Positions 8,795-16,471 are shown, counted from the stretch's first letter. The stretch: 64,000 bases of DNA from Tunturiibacter gelidiferens (GCF_013410115.1 NZ_JACCCV010000002.1:124001-188000), one strand, 5' to 3'. A program made the numbers and translations. Notes: generated by a model not told the origin, from the letters alone.

Positions 8795-8796
8795 AG

Positions 8797-9105
8797 TTAT
8801 TCCAGTAAGGACCGCATGATCTTGTCTGCCACGTCTGACGAAGACACCGTGTACCTTCCAGCGGCGATCGCTTCCTGCAAAGATGAAACCTTCGCAGTTC
8901 GTGTATCTGAAGCTCCAAAAGACTGAAGTACGAGGCCGCCCGTTGAACTCAAAGCCGTATCGTCGGCGCGGCCTACATTTGCGCTAAGTGCTTCAGATTT
9001 GTCGCCCACGGTCCCGGGCGCGTTCACGGTTACAACCGGCTGCGCTTCAGATAGAGTGACCGCGTTGGCTGTCTGTTGACTGCCAATTCCACTTATATAG
9101 CTCAT
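8797..9105 (-). CDS. flgM: Anti-sigma-28 factor FlgM
   Basis: Binds and holds inactive the flagellar sigma factor FliA until the hook is complete and FlgM is secreted. The C-terminal third matches the family: TAKVSSLQEAIAAGRYTVSS followed by SDVADKIMRSLL. The N-terminal 60 residues are Ser/Thr/Ala-rich and look disordered, as in other FlgM proteins. The ATG has GGAGG 8 nt upstream. A sigma-28-like promoter lies about 25-50 nt upstream (9129-9155), which would give the usual autoregulatory loop. Confidence 0.88.
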   Translation of the reverse strand: MSYISGIGSQQTANAVTLSEAQPVVTVNAPGTVGDKSEALSANVGRADDTALSSTGGLVLQSFGASDTRTAKVSSLQEAIAAGRYTVSSSDVADKIMRSLLE

Positions 9106-9128
9106 GATGAGCCTCCGTCTACATGACT

Positions 9129-9155
9129 ATATCGACATCCAACCCTCAAACTTTA
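9129..9155 (-). promoter_or_regulatory. Sigma-28 (FliA)-type promoter of flgM
   Basis: On the minus strand TAAA, exactly 15 nt, then GTCGATAT, against the consensus TAAA-N15-GCCGATAA. It overlaps the last codons of flgJ and lies 24 nt before the flgM start. Confidence 0.7.
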
Positions 9156-9472
9156 GTACCCGAAGGTTTTCTTTCTGAGTCTTGTTGATGCTCTTTAGTG
9201 ATCTGCTTCACTACGCTTCGAGCGATCCCGAAGCCGCCACCCTTCGATATCGCCTTTGCAATAGACTCCGTCCCGAAGCTGCTCATCGTGTCGGAAGCAG
9301 AGTCGTCATTCTTCTCTTCTTCTCCCCAACTACTTTGCCCATGCTGCATTGGTTTTAACAGCTCCTGCAACATTGTCGCTTCGAATTGTTGTGCAGCATC
9401 CACCAGCTTGGCTTGTTTTTGTCTTGGGACGTCGGAAACAGATGGGATTGAGACATCTAACTCTATTTTCAT
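9146..9472 (-). CDS. flgJ: Rod-binding protein, FlgJ N-terminal type, no muramidase domain
   Basis: Scaffold for assembly of the flagellar rod in the periplasm. Residues about 24-90 match the rod-binding domain: LVDAAQQFEATMLQELLKPM, then FGTESIAKAISKGGGFGIARSVVKQI. At 108 aa it lacks the C-terminal peptidoglycan hydrolase found in enterobacterial FlgJ, as in many other phyla where a separate enzyme opens the wall. It overlaps flgI by 4 nt (stop/ATG). Confidence 0.88.
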   Translation of the reverse strand: MKIELDVSIPSVSDVPRQKQAKLVDAAQQFEATMLQELLKPMQHGQSSWGEEEKNDDSASDTMSSFGTESIAKAISKGGGFGIARSVVKQITKEHQQDSERKPSGTKV

Positions 9473-10656
9473 AGGACTTCAATCTCCGCTTCCAATGCGC
9501 CCGCAGACTTCATCGCCTGAAGGATCGAGATGACGTCCCGCGCGGAGGCCCCGATCGTCTGGAGGCTTCGAACCAGGTCGTCCACAGTAGCTCCTTGCTT
9601 TAGCTCAATTCGGTTGACCGGTTTATCTTGAGCGTCGACTCTTGTCTGCTGAACGACCTGTGTCGTGCCACCTGAGGAAAATGCGTTTGGTTGTGATACT
9701 TGAAATTCGCTCACCACGTTGACAGCTAATCCACCATGAAGGATAGACACCGGCTGCAAGACGACGGTCCCGCCAATAACTACCGTTCCTGTACGCTCAT
9801 TGACAACCACCTTTGCGCGAGGAAAGACAGGTACTTCTATGGACTCAACCTGAGCCAATAGGGCTGGAACCTCTTCACCGACGGCCACCAGCAAATCAAT
9901 CCTTCGGCTATCGAGAACGTGGGCAGCAGGTCGTCCTAACGAATGATTAATCGCAAGAGCCATCGCTTCTGCGCTACGAAAGTCAGCATCGTTCAACAAT
10001 ATTGAGAATTGTTTTTTTCCTTCCAAATCCAGCGGGACTCCACGTTCTACCATTGCCCCGAAAGGTACCCTTGCCGTGTTGGGGTGATTATATTGTTTTA
10101 CATTCCCATTTACGTTGACCGAATATCCACCTACTATCAATGGTCCTTGCGCCTGGGCATATATTTTTCCATCCGATCCATAGAGAGGAGTCATTAGAAG
10201 CAGTCCGCCCTCAAGGCTTCTCGCATCGCCTGCCGAGGAGACAGTAATATCCAGCTTGGTGCCTGGACGAGCGAAGGGTGGCAACGTGGCTGAAACAAAG
10301 ACTGCAGCAAGATTTTGCACTCTAATCGCCGATGCCGGTACGCTGACTCCCATACGAAGCAGCGTTGACGCCAAGGTTTGTGCAGGAAAGGTTGTTTGCT
10401 GACTGTCGCCGGTACCTTGTAGGCCGACAACTATGCCGTATCCAACCAATTGATTGTCGCGAATACCCTCGATTGAAGCGATATCTTTGACGCGCGCCTG
10501 CCTTGACGTAGATGTTGTCGCATCTGAAGAGAGAGCACACGCGGCTGTGGCAATAAAACAAATCAATAGGCATGCAAAGGAGATTGGGAGTCTTGTGAGG
10601 TTTTTCTCTACCTCTAATTCTTCCGGCCTGTTGGCGACGTGCATGGAGTTCCTCAT
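9469..10656 (-). CDS. flgI: Flagellar P-ring protein
   Basis: Forms the periplasmic P ring around the rod in the peptidoglycan layer. A signal peptide (LPISFACLLICFIATAACALS) follows an unusually long 22-residue N-terminal stretch, then the diagnostic VKDIASIEGIRDNQLVGYGIVVGLQGTGD. Later family blocks are LASTLLRMGV, PFARPGTKLD, RTGTVVIGG and the C-terminal LVRSLQTIGASARDVISILQAMKSAGAL. Length 395 aa is normal. Start overlaps the flgH stop by one base (TAATG). Confidence 0.97.
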   Translation of the reverse strand: MRNSMHVANRPEELEVEKNLTRLPISFACLLICFIATAACALSSDATTSTSRQARVKDIASIEGIRDNQLVGYGIVVGLQGTGDSQQTTFPAQTLASTLLRMGVSVPASAIRVQNLAAVFVSATLPPFARPGTKLDITVSSAGDARSLEGGLLLMTPLYGSDGKIYAQAQGPLIVGGYSVNVNGNVKQYNHPNTARVPFGAMVERGVPLDLEGKKQFSILLNDADFRSAEAMALAINHSLGRPAAHVLDSRRIDLLVAVGEEVPALLAQVESIEVPVFPRAKVVVNERTGTVVIGGTVVLQPVSILHGGLAVNVVSEFQVSQPNAFSSGGTTQVVQQTRVDAQDKPVNRIELKQGATVDDLVRSLQTIGASARDVISILQAMKSAGALEAEIEVL

Positions 10657-11495
10657 TAAAAAATCAACACCTTTTGTAGAAGACGAACCAAGACATTCTG
10701 ACGATGGGTGTAATCGTTGATAATTCCCTTCCCACGTACTTCAAGCTCCAGACTAGAGATAGCTGTTGATAGAACCTGATTTTGTTGAGATATATCCTCG
10801 GGACGGACTAGTCCTCTCAAAACGATCGTCTGGGTTTGCTGGCTAAACTCCACCTGCCGAGCTGCCTCTATCACCAGCATCCCATTTGAAAGAACCTCTA
10901 TCACTTGTCCTCCAAACGTGGTGCTCAGGCTCGAATTAGTTGCACTTGTTCCCTGCGCGTTAAGTCCCGATGAGGAGGTTTGGTTAATCAAATTTTGCAA
11001 CGCGTTCCCCGCACGCAGAGTGCCAATTAGACCGGAGATAGAGGAACTGGCATTGGACGCTCGCGAGTTCTTCACCGTTCCGTCCGTCGACGCTGCGAGG
11101 CTCTCGGAGACCACGACCGAAATCAGATCATGAGGCCGCATAGCCCGCACATCCGTGTTGATGCGTGTGAGCCTTCCACTGTCAGTCCAGATAGATCCTG
11201 GCGCAGGTTGGATGTTGGAGTTCTCCGCCCGCACTCTCTCCAGATAAGAGGACAAGGATGCCGCAGCCACATTGGGCTTTGGCTCAATCAATTTATGGAT
11301 CGCTTCGGTCTGTGCTTGCACAGAAGGGAGAATCGAAAACAACAGCAACGGCGCAGCGATTGTCAACGCGAAGCGACTTGAGCTTTTATTGCCGAATAAC
11401 ACCAAAGACGGTTGACTTGTAAGGATCTGGACCTTACTGAGCACTGGCTTCTGGATGAAATTGATAAGTGAACTCATCCCTGGGATCCCCCTCAT
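10656..11495 (-). CDS. flgH: Flagellar L-ring protein, apparently without lipobox
   Basis: Outer-membrane ring of the basal body. Family blocks present are GSIWTDSGRL, DVRAMRPHDLISVVVSES, GGQVIEVLSNGMLVIEAARQVEFSQQTQTIVLRGLVRPEDI and SSLELEVRGKGII near the end. The N-terminus has a signal sequence (LTIAAPLLLFSILPSVQAQTE) that ends in an AQA-type signal peptidase I site. There is no cysteine at the lipobox position, although FlgH is a lipoprotein in enterobacteria. The start overlaps the flgA stop (ATGA), and MRGIPG at 11495 is preferred over Met7. Confidence 0.95.
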   Translation of the reverse strand: MRGIPGMSSLINFIQKPVLSKVQILTSQPSLVLFGNKSSSRFALTIAAPLLLFSILPSVQAQTEAIHKLIEPKPNVAAASLSSYLERVRAENSNIQPAPGSIWTDSGRLTRINTDVRAMRPHDLISVVVSESLAASTDGTVKNSRASNASSSISGLIGTLRAGNALQNLINQTSSSGLNAQGTSATNSSLSTTFGGQVIEVLSNGMLVIEAARQVEFSQQTQTIVLRGLVRPEDISQQNQVLSTAISSLELEVRGKGIINDYTHRQNVLVRLLQKVLIF

Positions 11496-12031
11496 GGTTT
11501 CATCTCCACATCAGACGGCCCTCGAACGATGCCGGAGAATTGTTCCGCTATCGTCTGGTCGTCTGTACCTCTACGCAAGAGTCGCACTTTTATGAGATCG
11601 CCCAATCCGCCATTCCCTTCTGAGATCCCGGCGACTTCAATCCGTAAGAAGCTTTCTTGCCTCCAAAGCCGAACAATTTCGCCGGCACGAATTAGGACAG
11701 AAGAAGGAATATTGTTTACACTTCCCTGCTCTCTGAGTCGTATCGGCGGAATTGAATCGGGCAATGGAAGAGCGACCGCGGGCCATCCTGGATGACCGCA
11801 ATGAATAATCGTCGCCCAACTCTGCCTCAAAACCGGGTCGGACTGAATGCTCGCCACCCGATAACCACCGCTCTCCAATATCGAATACGATGAGCTCGTG
11901 ACGTCCACGGCTATCGCATCAGTTGGCGTTTTGTAACAAACTGCGAGAGCTGTACTGGTAAGCCATGTTCCGTGCAGTAAGAGAAAAGAACTTCTGCCAA
12001 TCGTTTTGAATACTGAGAAGGTATCGGACAT
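11492..12031 (-). CDS. flgA: FlgA, P-ring assembly chaperone (diverged)
   Basis: Periplasmic chaperone needed for P-ring polymerisation. The recognisable part is the C-terminal SAF-like half: SSVLIRAGEIVRLWRQESFLRIEVAGISEGNGGLGDLIKVR, then GIVRGPSDVEM. The N-terminal 75 residues include a weak signal sequence (SSFLLLHGTWLTSTALAV) and match the family poorly. At 179 aa it is short. The position between flgG and flgH supports the call. Confidence 0.85.
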   Translation of the reverse strand: MSDTFSVFKTIGRSSFLLLHGTWLTSTALAVCYKTPTDAIAVDVTSSSYSILESGGYRVASIQSDPVLRQSWATIIHCGHPGWPAVALPLPDSIPPIRLREQGSVNNIPSSVLIRAGEIVRLWRQESFLRIEVAGISEGNGGLGDLIKVRLLRRGTDDQTIAEQFSGIVRGPSDVEMKP

Positions 12032-12037
12032 GGCGGT

Positions 12038-12826
12038 CTACCGAACGAGACCATTAATCTGTGAGTACATGTCATCGGCGACATGTATTACCTTAGAGTT
12101 ACTCTCGTAGGCACGTTGCGCCAGAATCATTTGCACGAACTCTGCGACAACATCAACGTTCGAATTTTCTAGATACCCTTGCTGCAGTGTTCCTATTCCG
12201 CTGGTCCCCCCAGGAGTGTCCGTGATGGGATTGCCGGAGGATGCTGTCTGTTGCAACAAATTACTGCCGATGGAACTCAGGCCACCCGTATTAGGGAAAG
12301 TTGCAAGCTGAATGGTGCCAAGCTGCGCGGCGTTTGTCTGTCCAGGAAGCGTTGCAGTTACAACGCCGTATTGAGAGATCACGACATTAGTAGCATTAGA
12401 CGGGATCGTGATCGCAGGCAAGATCGTATCCCCAGAAGAGGTCACAATCGTGCCCTGACTGTTCAAGTGAAAGTTCCCAGCGCGCGTGTAAGCAATGGTT
12501 CCGTCGGGAAGAGAAACCTGGAAAAATCCCGCGCCTTGAATCTCAAGGTCATATGGGTTGCCGGTGTTGTTAGGATCGCCCTGCGTCATAATTACTTCGC
12601 TGGCTGCTGTCTTGGTACCAAGACCAACCTGCAAGCCAGCCGAAAGAGTCTGCTGTGTCTCGGCGGATCCGGGAGTGACCAGATTTTGATAGATCATGTC
12701 TTCAAATTGCACTTGACGCTGTCTGAAACCCGCAGTCCCCGAGTTCGCCAGATTGTTTGCGATGGTATCTAAATTTGTCTGCTGGGCGCTCATTCCACTT
12801 GCGGCTGTATAAAGTGCACGAATCAT
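12038..12826 (-). CDS. flgG: Flagellar distal rod protein
   Basis: Builds the distal rod. N-terminal signature MIRALYTAASGMSAQQTNLDTIANNLANSGTAGFRQRQ, then the FlgG-specific FEDMIYQNLVTPG. The middle has GDPNNTGNPYDLEIQGAGFFQV, and the C-terminus is GYLENSNVDVVAEFVQMILAQRAYESNSKVIH. Length 262 aa is standard. It lies 48 nt after flgF. Confidence 0.97.
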   Translation of the reverse strand: MIRALYTAASGMSAQQTNLDTIANNLANSGTAGFRQRQVQFEDMIYQNLVTPGSAETQQTLSAGLQVGLGTKTAASEVIMTQGDPNNTGNPYDLEIQGAGFFQVSLPDGTIAYTRAGNFHLNSQGTIVTSSGDTILPAITIPSNATNVVISQYGVVTATLPGQTNAAQLGTIQLATFPNTGGLSSIGSNLLQQTASSGNPITDTPGGTSGIGTLQQGYLENSNVDVVAEFVQMILAQRAYESNSKVIHVADDMYSQINGLVR

Positions 12827-12874
12827 TTCAAGCTCCTTGTCTTGTATAGAACTCTATAAAATATGGACTTTTGG

Positions 12875-13630
12875 TCAAACTCGAGGAAGATCTTCTGACG
12901 CCGTTTTATCGAAATCATTGTTGAAGACGCTCAACGCTTTTTGCATCATCTCCGCCTGTCGTTGCACCAGCACCAGTTGCATCGTGCCGTGAACGGCATC
13001 TTCATTAGCTCCTTCTACCGAGCCCTGTTCTACCGAAACATTCGCTGCAATGGGTTTTGTTTCATTTGCAGAAAAGCGATTAGAACCTTCAGCGGAGAGA
13101 ACTGATTTATCTGAAAAATCGAAGGCTCCAACCTTGCCTACAATTACGCTGCCGTCTGTTGTAGAGACCGAGATGTTCCCATCGGGTGACACGTAGATGT
13201 TGCCTGTTGGGATGGTGATGGGCTTGAGGTTGGCGTCGAGCACTGCCTCTCCCCGACTTGTTTGCAGCACTCCCTTGGGGGAGCGGGAGAAGGCTCCGTC
13301 TCTTGTGTACCGGATGCCGTTGGAGGTCTGGATGGCGAAGAATCCTTGACCTTCCAGGGCGAGGTCCAGCGGATTGCCGGTGGCTTTCAGCTCTCCCTGT
13401 CCGAGATCCAGCCTATTTCCGCCTAGGACCCCGAAGCCGTTTACGGATTGACCGACTTGGGATGCTGTCGCGGGGTCCTGATCGATGCCTCCCGCAAGAA
13501 CCCCGCTGAAGTAGTCGCGCTGAGCACGAAAGCCAGAGGTTCCTGCGTTGGCCAGGTTGTTGGCTGCAGTGTCGAGCGCTTGCGTGCGTGCCAAGAGTCC
13601 TGTGTATGCTGCGTAGAGTCCGCTGTCCAT
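12875..13630 (-). CDS. flgF: Flagellar proximal rod protein FlgF
   Basis: Rod component. N-terminus MDSGLYAAYTGLLARTQALDTAANNLANAGTSGFRAQRDYF, middle ATGNPLDLALEGQGFFAIQT, and C-terminus SVEGANEDAVHGTMQLVLVQRQAEMMQKALSVFNNDFD. FlgF is preferred over FlgG because the distinctive FEDMIYQ block is missing and flgG follows. Length 251 aa. First gene of the flg operon, diverging from cheY with a 118-nt gap that holds both promoters. Confidence 0.92.
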   Translation of the reverse strand: MDSGLYAAYTGLLARTQALDTAANNLANAGTSGFRAQRDYFSGVLAGGIDQDPATASQVGQSVNGFGVLGGNRLDLGQGELKATGNPLDLALEGQGFFAIQTSNGIRYTRDGAFSRSPKGVLQTSRGEAVLDANLKPITIPTGNIYVSPDGNISVSTTDGSVIVGKVGAFDFSDKSVLSAEGSNRFSANETKPIAANVSVEQGSVEGANEDAVHGTMQLVLVQRQAEMMQKALSVFNNDFDKTASEDLPRV

Positions 13631-13702
13631 GCCACAAGCCTATGCAGTTCGGTGGCCGAAGTTGGAGAGGCGATCGTTAGAAAGCGCTAAGGGCAAGATC
13701 GT

Positions 13703-13729
13703 TCAAGGTTGCAGTTGATCTGCCGATAC
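13703..13729 (+). promoter_or_regulatory. Sigma-28-like promoter of cheY
   Basis: TCAA (13703-13706), 15 nt, then GCCGATAC (13722-13729), against TAAA-N15-GCCGATAA. The -10 element differs only in its last base. The cheY start follows 20 nt downstream, so the transcript would have a very short leader. Confidence 0.6.
13710..13725 (-). promoter_or_regulatory. Possible sigma-54 promoter of the flg operon
   Basis: On the minus strand CGGCAGATCAACTGCA, with GGCA and TGCA at the exact -24/-12 distance of the consensus TGGCACG-N4-TTGCA. It lies 80 nt before flgF and overlaps the cheY -10 element. Weak to moderate evidence: flanking bases differ from consensus. Confidence 0.35.
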
Positions 13730-13748
13730 AGCAATCAGACCAGAAGAT

Positions 13749-14150
13749 ATGTTGGGAGGGTCGGTGCGAGCGCTAATTATTGATGATTCGGCGGTAATGA
13801 GAAAGGTAATCGAACGGGCGTTGCGACAGGCAGGCCTCGAACTCAGCGAGGTGTTGCAGGCTTCGAATGGTGAGGAGGCGTTGCAGACTCTTCGAGACAA
13901 TCAAGGTTCGGACGCACTTGCGTTGATTCTGAGTGATATCAATATGCCGGTGATGGATGGACTGCAGTTTCTGGAGGCCCGGAAGCAGGAGAATCTGGCG
14001 CAGGGCGTTCCGGTCGTGATGATTACGACGGAAGGCAATGAGAGCTTCGTGCTGCGTGCGATCGCTGCTGGCGCACAAGGCTATATTTGCAAGCCGTTCA
14101 CGGCCGAGCAGGTGAAGGCGCGGGTGCTTCCTCTGTTGCGGGCAGCGTAA
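13749..14150 (+). CDS. cheY: CheY-like single-domain response regulator
   Basis: Phospho-accepting receiver that in chemotaxis acts on the flagellar switch. The receiver fold is complete: acidic pair in LIIDDS, phospho-acceptor Asp in ILSDINMPVMDG, Thr in VVMITTEG, Lys in YICKPFTAE. No output domain. It diverges from flgF and is followed by cheX on the same strand, which supports a flagellar role over a general one. Start could be ATG 13749 or GTG 13764; the GGGAGGG before the GTG is rather close, so I keep the ATG. Confidence 0.88.
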   Translation: MLGGSVRALIIDDSAVMRKVIERALRQAGLELSEVLQASNGEEALQTLRDNQGSDALALILSDINMPVMDGLQFLEARKQENLAQGVPVVMITTEGNESFVLRAIAAGAQGYICKPFTAEQVKARVLPLLRAA

Positions 14151-14257
14151 GCGGTTCTAGTGTTGCTCGTCGTTGTTGAAGCTTTTTGTTGGACCTTTAG
14201 TTGAGAGCTGTTTTGATTTATTCCGGAACATAAACCTGGAGCGGGAAGAGGACGATT

Positions 14258-14710
14258 GTGTCAAATACGCAGGATGAGGCAGTGACTCGGCTGGATTCGG
14301 CTGTCGCGGAAGTTTTTGAGACGATGCTGGAGAGAAGCTGCGACCCTTTGGAGGGCGAGGTCGACACGGTGGAGGGGCGGATCGTGGCAAGGATTCAATT
14401 TACCGGGGCAGTGGATGGCGAGTGCCTGTTGTATGCGAGTCAGGCTACTGCGTCGGTGACTGCCGAGGCGTTGCTGGGAACACCGTCAGAGCCGCACGAT
14501 CCGATGGTGGACGATGCAATCGGGGAGCTTTGCAATATGATAGCCGGCGGCTGGAAGAGCAAGCTCGCCTCGCCGGACTCCAACTGCTCGATCTCGACCC
14601 CTGCCGTTACTCGGGATGGGCTCGAGGGATATCAGGCTAAGTTTGGGACCAAATTCAGCCGGAAATATTCGTTCCAGGGTAACGTGTTCGGCGTTGTACT
14701 CGCGTTCTAG
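14258..14710 (+). CDS. CheX-like chemotaxis phosphatase
   Basis: Predicted to remove phosphate from CheY-P. The family motif is visible at about residues 86-102: DDAIGELCNMIAGGWKS, with the Glu and Asn that act in CheC/CheX/FliY proteins. The C-terminus PAVTRDGLEGYQAKFG...YSFQGNVFGVVLAF fits the CheX fold. It has one ExxN site, like CheX, not two as in CheC. Start is GTG with GAAGAGGA upstream. It lies 107 nt after cheY. Confidence 0.85.
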   Translation: MSNTQDEAVTRLDSAVAEVFETMLERSCDPLEGEVDTVEGRIVARIQFTGAVDGECLLYASQATASVTAEALLGTPSEPHDPMVDDAIGELCNMIAGGWKSKLASPDSNCSISTPAVTRDGLEGYQAKFGTKFSRKYSFQGNVFGVVLAF

Positions 14711-14713
14711 GGA

Positions 14714-14732
14714 GGTACCCCCCCGGGGGTAT
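14714..14732. repeat. GGTACCCCCCC / GGGGGTAT palindromic element
   Basis: Imperfect palindrome starting 4 nt after the cheX stop codon. It resembles the elements at 6062-6078 and 2-11. It has no U-run, so it is not a normal terminator. Confidence 0.5.
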
Positions 14733-15065
14733 TTGACCGTAAATCATTTTGATTGAATGATTTGCCAAAAGTAGCTTTCTGCAAAATAGTCATTTCAAAA
14801 GGGTTGCGCGCAAATTCGTCCAGTCAAAGGACTTACGTCAACTTCCTCTTCGGAAGATCGCTGAAGTCAATTTTCTGCACTCTCTGTACTAAGTATAGCT
14901 TGCGGGATAGAACTAATACGCCACGTGTATCTTACTGATGGAATGGGGCTTAGTTGAATATAGGGCTTGACAGATTTTGCCCCGACGGTGACTACTCGCT
15001 TCGCGCACAATTGACACGGGTAGGCGCAGATGGAAAGAGGCAGCCGCGTATCGGGCGGACAATCG

Positions 15066-15238
15066 AAGCAGCAGATCCCTACGGGATACTGCGGGGATCC
15101 GCAACGAAGAACGGGCAACGGCAATAACAAAAGCAAATCCACGGGATGACAACAAAAGAACAGGCAACGACAAGGGCAAGGGCAACCGCAGATCCCCTTC
15201 GGGGATGACAACAAAGGGACAGGCAGCGACAAGGCAAC
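15066..15238 (+). repeat. Cluster of three family A hairpin repeats
   Basis: Three successive degenerate units: ATCCC-TAC-GGGAT, ATCC-AC-GGGAT and ATCCCC-TTC-GGGGAT. The last two are followed by GACAACAAA and an A/C-rich tail with AACAGGCA and CGACAAG. Stem length changes on both arms together. Confidence 0.8.
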
Positions 15239-15281
15239 AACTGAGGGTTTGCGAAAGGCCTAATGTGAGGCGAAATATGGA

Positions 15282-15310
15282 TTGACAGCATACCCACTAG
15301 TTGGTATTCT
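15282..15310 (+). promoter_or_regulatory. Sigma-70 promoter of the TetR gene
   Basis: TTGACA (15282-15287), 17-nt spacer, TATTCT (15305-15310). The start codon lies 27 nt downstream. The operator at 15290-15307 fills the spacer. Confidence 0.75.
15290..15307. promoter_or_regulatory. Predicted TetR operator
   Basis: ATACCCACTAGTTGGTAT, an 18-bp palindrome with a single mismatched pair. It overlaps the promoter spacer and the first bases of the -10 element, so a bound dimer would block RNA polymerase. Autoregulation of the gene that follows is the likely outcome. Confidence 0.7.
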
Positions 15311-15336
15311 ATTTCCCAACAAACAGAAGGCACCTC

Positions 15337-15999
15337 ATGATCGACAGTCGGCACGAATCGAAGACGAAGTTTCTGGATGCAGCGATGCACGTCATCCGCG
15401 TCAAAGGGTATAGCGCGACACGCATCGAGGATGTCTGCGAAGAGGCGGGGCTGACCAAGGGAAGCTTCTTCCATCACTTCAGGAGCAAGGAGGAGCTAGC
15501 TCTGGCTGCGGCCGACCACTGGAGCGAGGTTACTGGTGGCGTGTTCGCGTCCGCACCCTATCGCGAGTTGCCCGACCCGCTGGATCGCGTTCTAGCTTAT
15601 GTGGACTTTCGTAAGGCGATTCTTCAAGGAAGAACGTTGTGTGACTTTACCTGTCTTGTAGGCACGATGGTGCAGGAGGTTTATGACACGAATCCTCCGA
15701 TACGAGAGGCATGCAATAAGAGCATCAGCACTCATGCGGCGACCGTGGAGGCGGACATAGCGGAGGCTATGCAGAAGTATGGGGTTGATGCGGAGTGGAC
15801 CGCCCAGAGTCTTGCGCTCTACACGCAGGCGACGCTACAGGGAGCGTTCATTCTCGCGAAGGCCAAGGGCGGCCCTGAGATCGCAGTTGCTTGTATTGAT
15901 CACCTTCACCGTTATATTGAGATGTTGTTCACTCAATCTGATTCGAGGAGAGTTCTTCATGACAGAAGTTCCACAGCAAGGAGACAAGACACCTTCTGA
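15337..15999 (+). CDS. TetR/AcrR family transcriptional regulator
   Basis: Dimeric repressor. The N-terminal 60 residues form the TetR helix-turn-helix: KFLDAAMHVIRVKGYSATRIEDVCEEAGLTKGSFFHHFRSKEELALAA. The C-terminal ligand domain has CLVGTMVQEVYDTNPPIREAC, seen in regulators of the TetR_C_11/16-like groups. The frame is open to 15301, but the ATG at 15337 with AGAAGG upstream gives the normal start and leaves room for the promoter. Its 3' end overlaps the GyrI-like gene by 41 nt, so the two are co-transcribed. Confidence 0.9.
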   Translation: MIDSRHESKTKFLDAAMHVIRVKGYSATRIEDVCEEAGLTKGSFFHHFRSKEELALAAADHWSEVTGGVFASAPYRELPDPLDRVLAYVDFRKAILQGRTLCDFTCLVGTMVQEVYDTNPPIREACNKSISTHAATVEADIAEAMQKYGVDAEWTAQSLALYTQATLQGAFILAKAKGGPEIAVACIDHLHRYIEMLFTQSDSRRVLHDRSSTARRQDTF

Positions 16000-16471
16000 G
16001 GAGTTGGAGACGCCACGGTTTGAAGACGGAAAGCCTATGCTGCTGGCTGGACTGCGCGGGGAGTACACGATGGCAACGATGAAAGAGATTCCGGCGCTGT
16101 GGCAGCGTTTTACTACTTATTTAGATAAAGTCCCAGGTCCGGTTACCAAGGTAGCGTATGGGGTTTGTTTTCCTTCGTCGGATGGTTTTGGCTACATGGC
16201 GGCAGTGGAAGTACGGAGTGCAGAGGGATTGCCTGGAGAGTTCAGCGTGGTGACGATGCCTGTCGAACGATATGCGGTGTTCACGCACAGCGGCCACGTC
16301 TCAAAGCTTCCGGAGACCTGCCGTGCGATTGAGCACGAGTGGCTGCCAAAGTCTCGATACTCGTTTGCGCTGGGGACTCCGGGGTCGCCGGGTTTCTTCG
16401 AACGCTATGGCGAGAGCTTCGACGCGAAGATCGGCGCGGGCGACGTCGAGGTCTGGGTGCCGATTCGGTAG
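15959..16471 (+). CDS. GyrI-like / AraC effector-binding domain protein
   Basis: A stand-alone SOUL/GyrI-type small-molecule-binding domain of 170 aa. The pattern fits: LRGEYTMATMKEIPALWQRF, YGVCFPSSDGFGYMAAVEV, MPVERYAVFTHSGHVSKLPETC and the C-terminal VEVWVPI. Start ATG 15959 has GAGGAGAG upstream; a longer frame to 15779 lies within the TetR gene and is rejected. Such proteins bind or hydrolyse hydrophobic compounds, so TetR may control a small detoxification unit with this gene as target. Confidence 0.85.
   Translation: MTEVPQQGDKTPSEELETPRFEDGKPMLLAGLRGEYTMATMKEIPALWQRFTTYLDKVPGPVTKVAYGVCFPSSDGFGYMAAVEVRSAEGLPGEFSVVTMPVERYAVFTHSGHVSKLPETCRAIEHEWLPKSRYSFALGTPGSPGFFERYGESFDAKIGAGDVEVWVPIR

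Larger units (their letters stand above)
14711..15281. other. Long intergenic region between cheX and the TetR gene
   Basis: No gene seen. It begins with the GGTACCCCCCC/GGGGGTAT element (14714-14732), then a perfect 8-bp inverted repeat AAATCATT/AATGATTT (14741-14763). About 200 nt of lower-GC sequence follows, and then a cluster of family A repeats (15066-15238). The lower GC may mark an insertion or deletion scar. Confidence 0.6.

Noticed and set aside
13749..14710. Possible CheC instead of CheX after cheY.
   Set aside because: Only one ExxN site is present and the length fits CheX; CheC normally has two.
15066..15238. Direct repeats resembling a CRISPR array.
   Set aside because: Units are irregular in length and the spacers are not unique; they are family A hairpins.
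15779..15958. Upstream extension of the GyrI-like protein within the TetR gene.
   Set aside because: The added residues are Arg-rich and come from the TetR gene in another frame; GAGGAGAG before 15959 marks the start.
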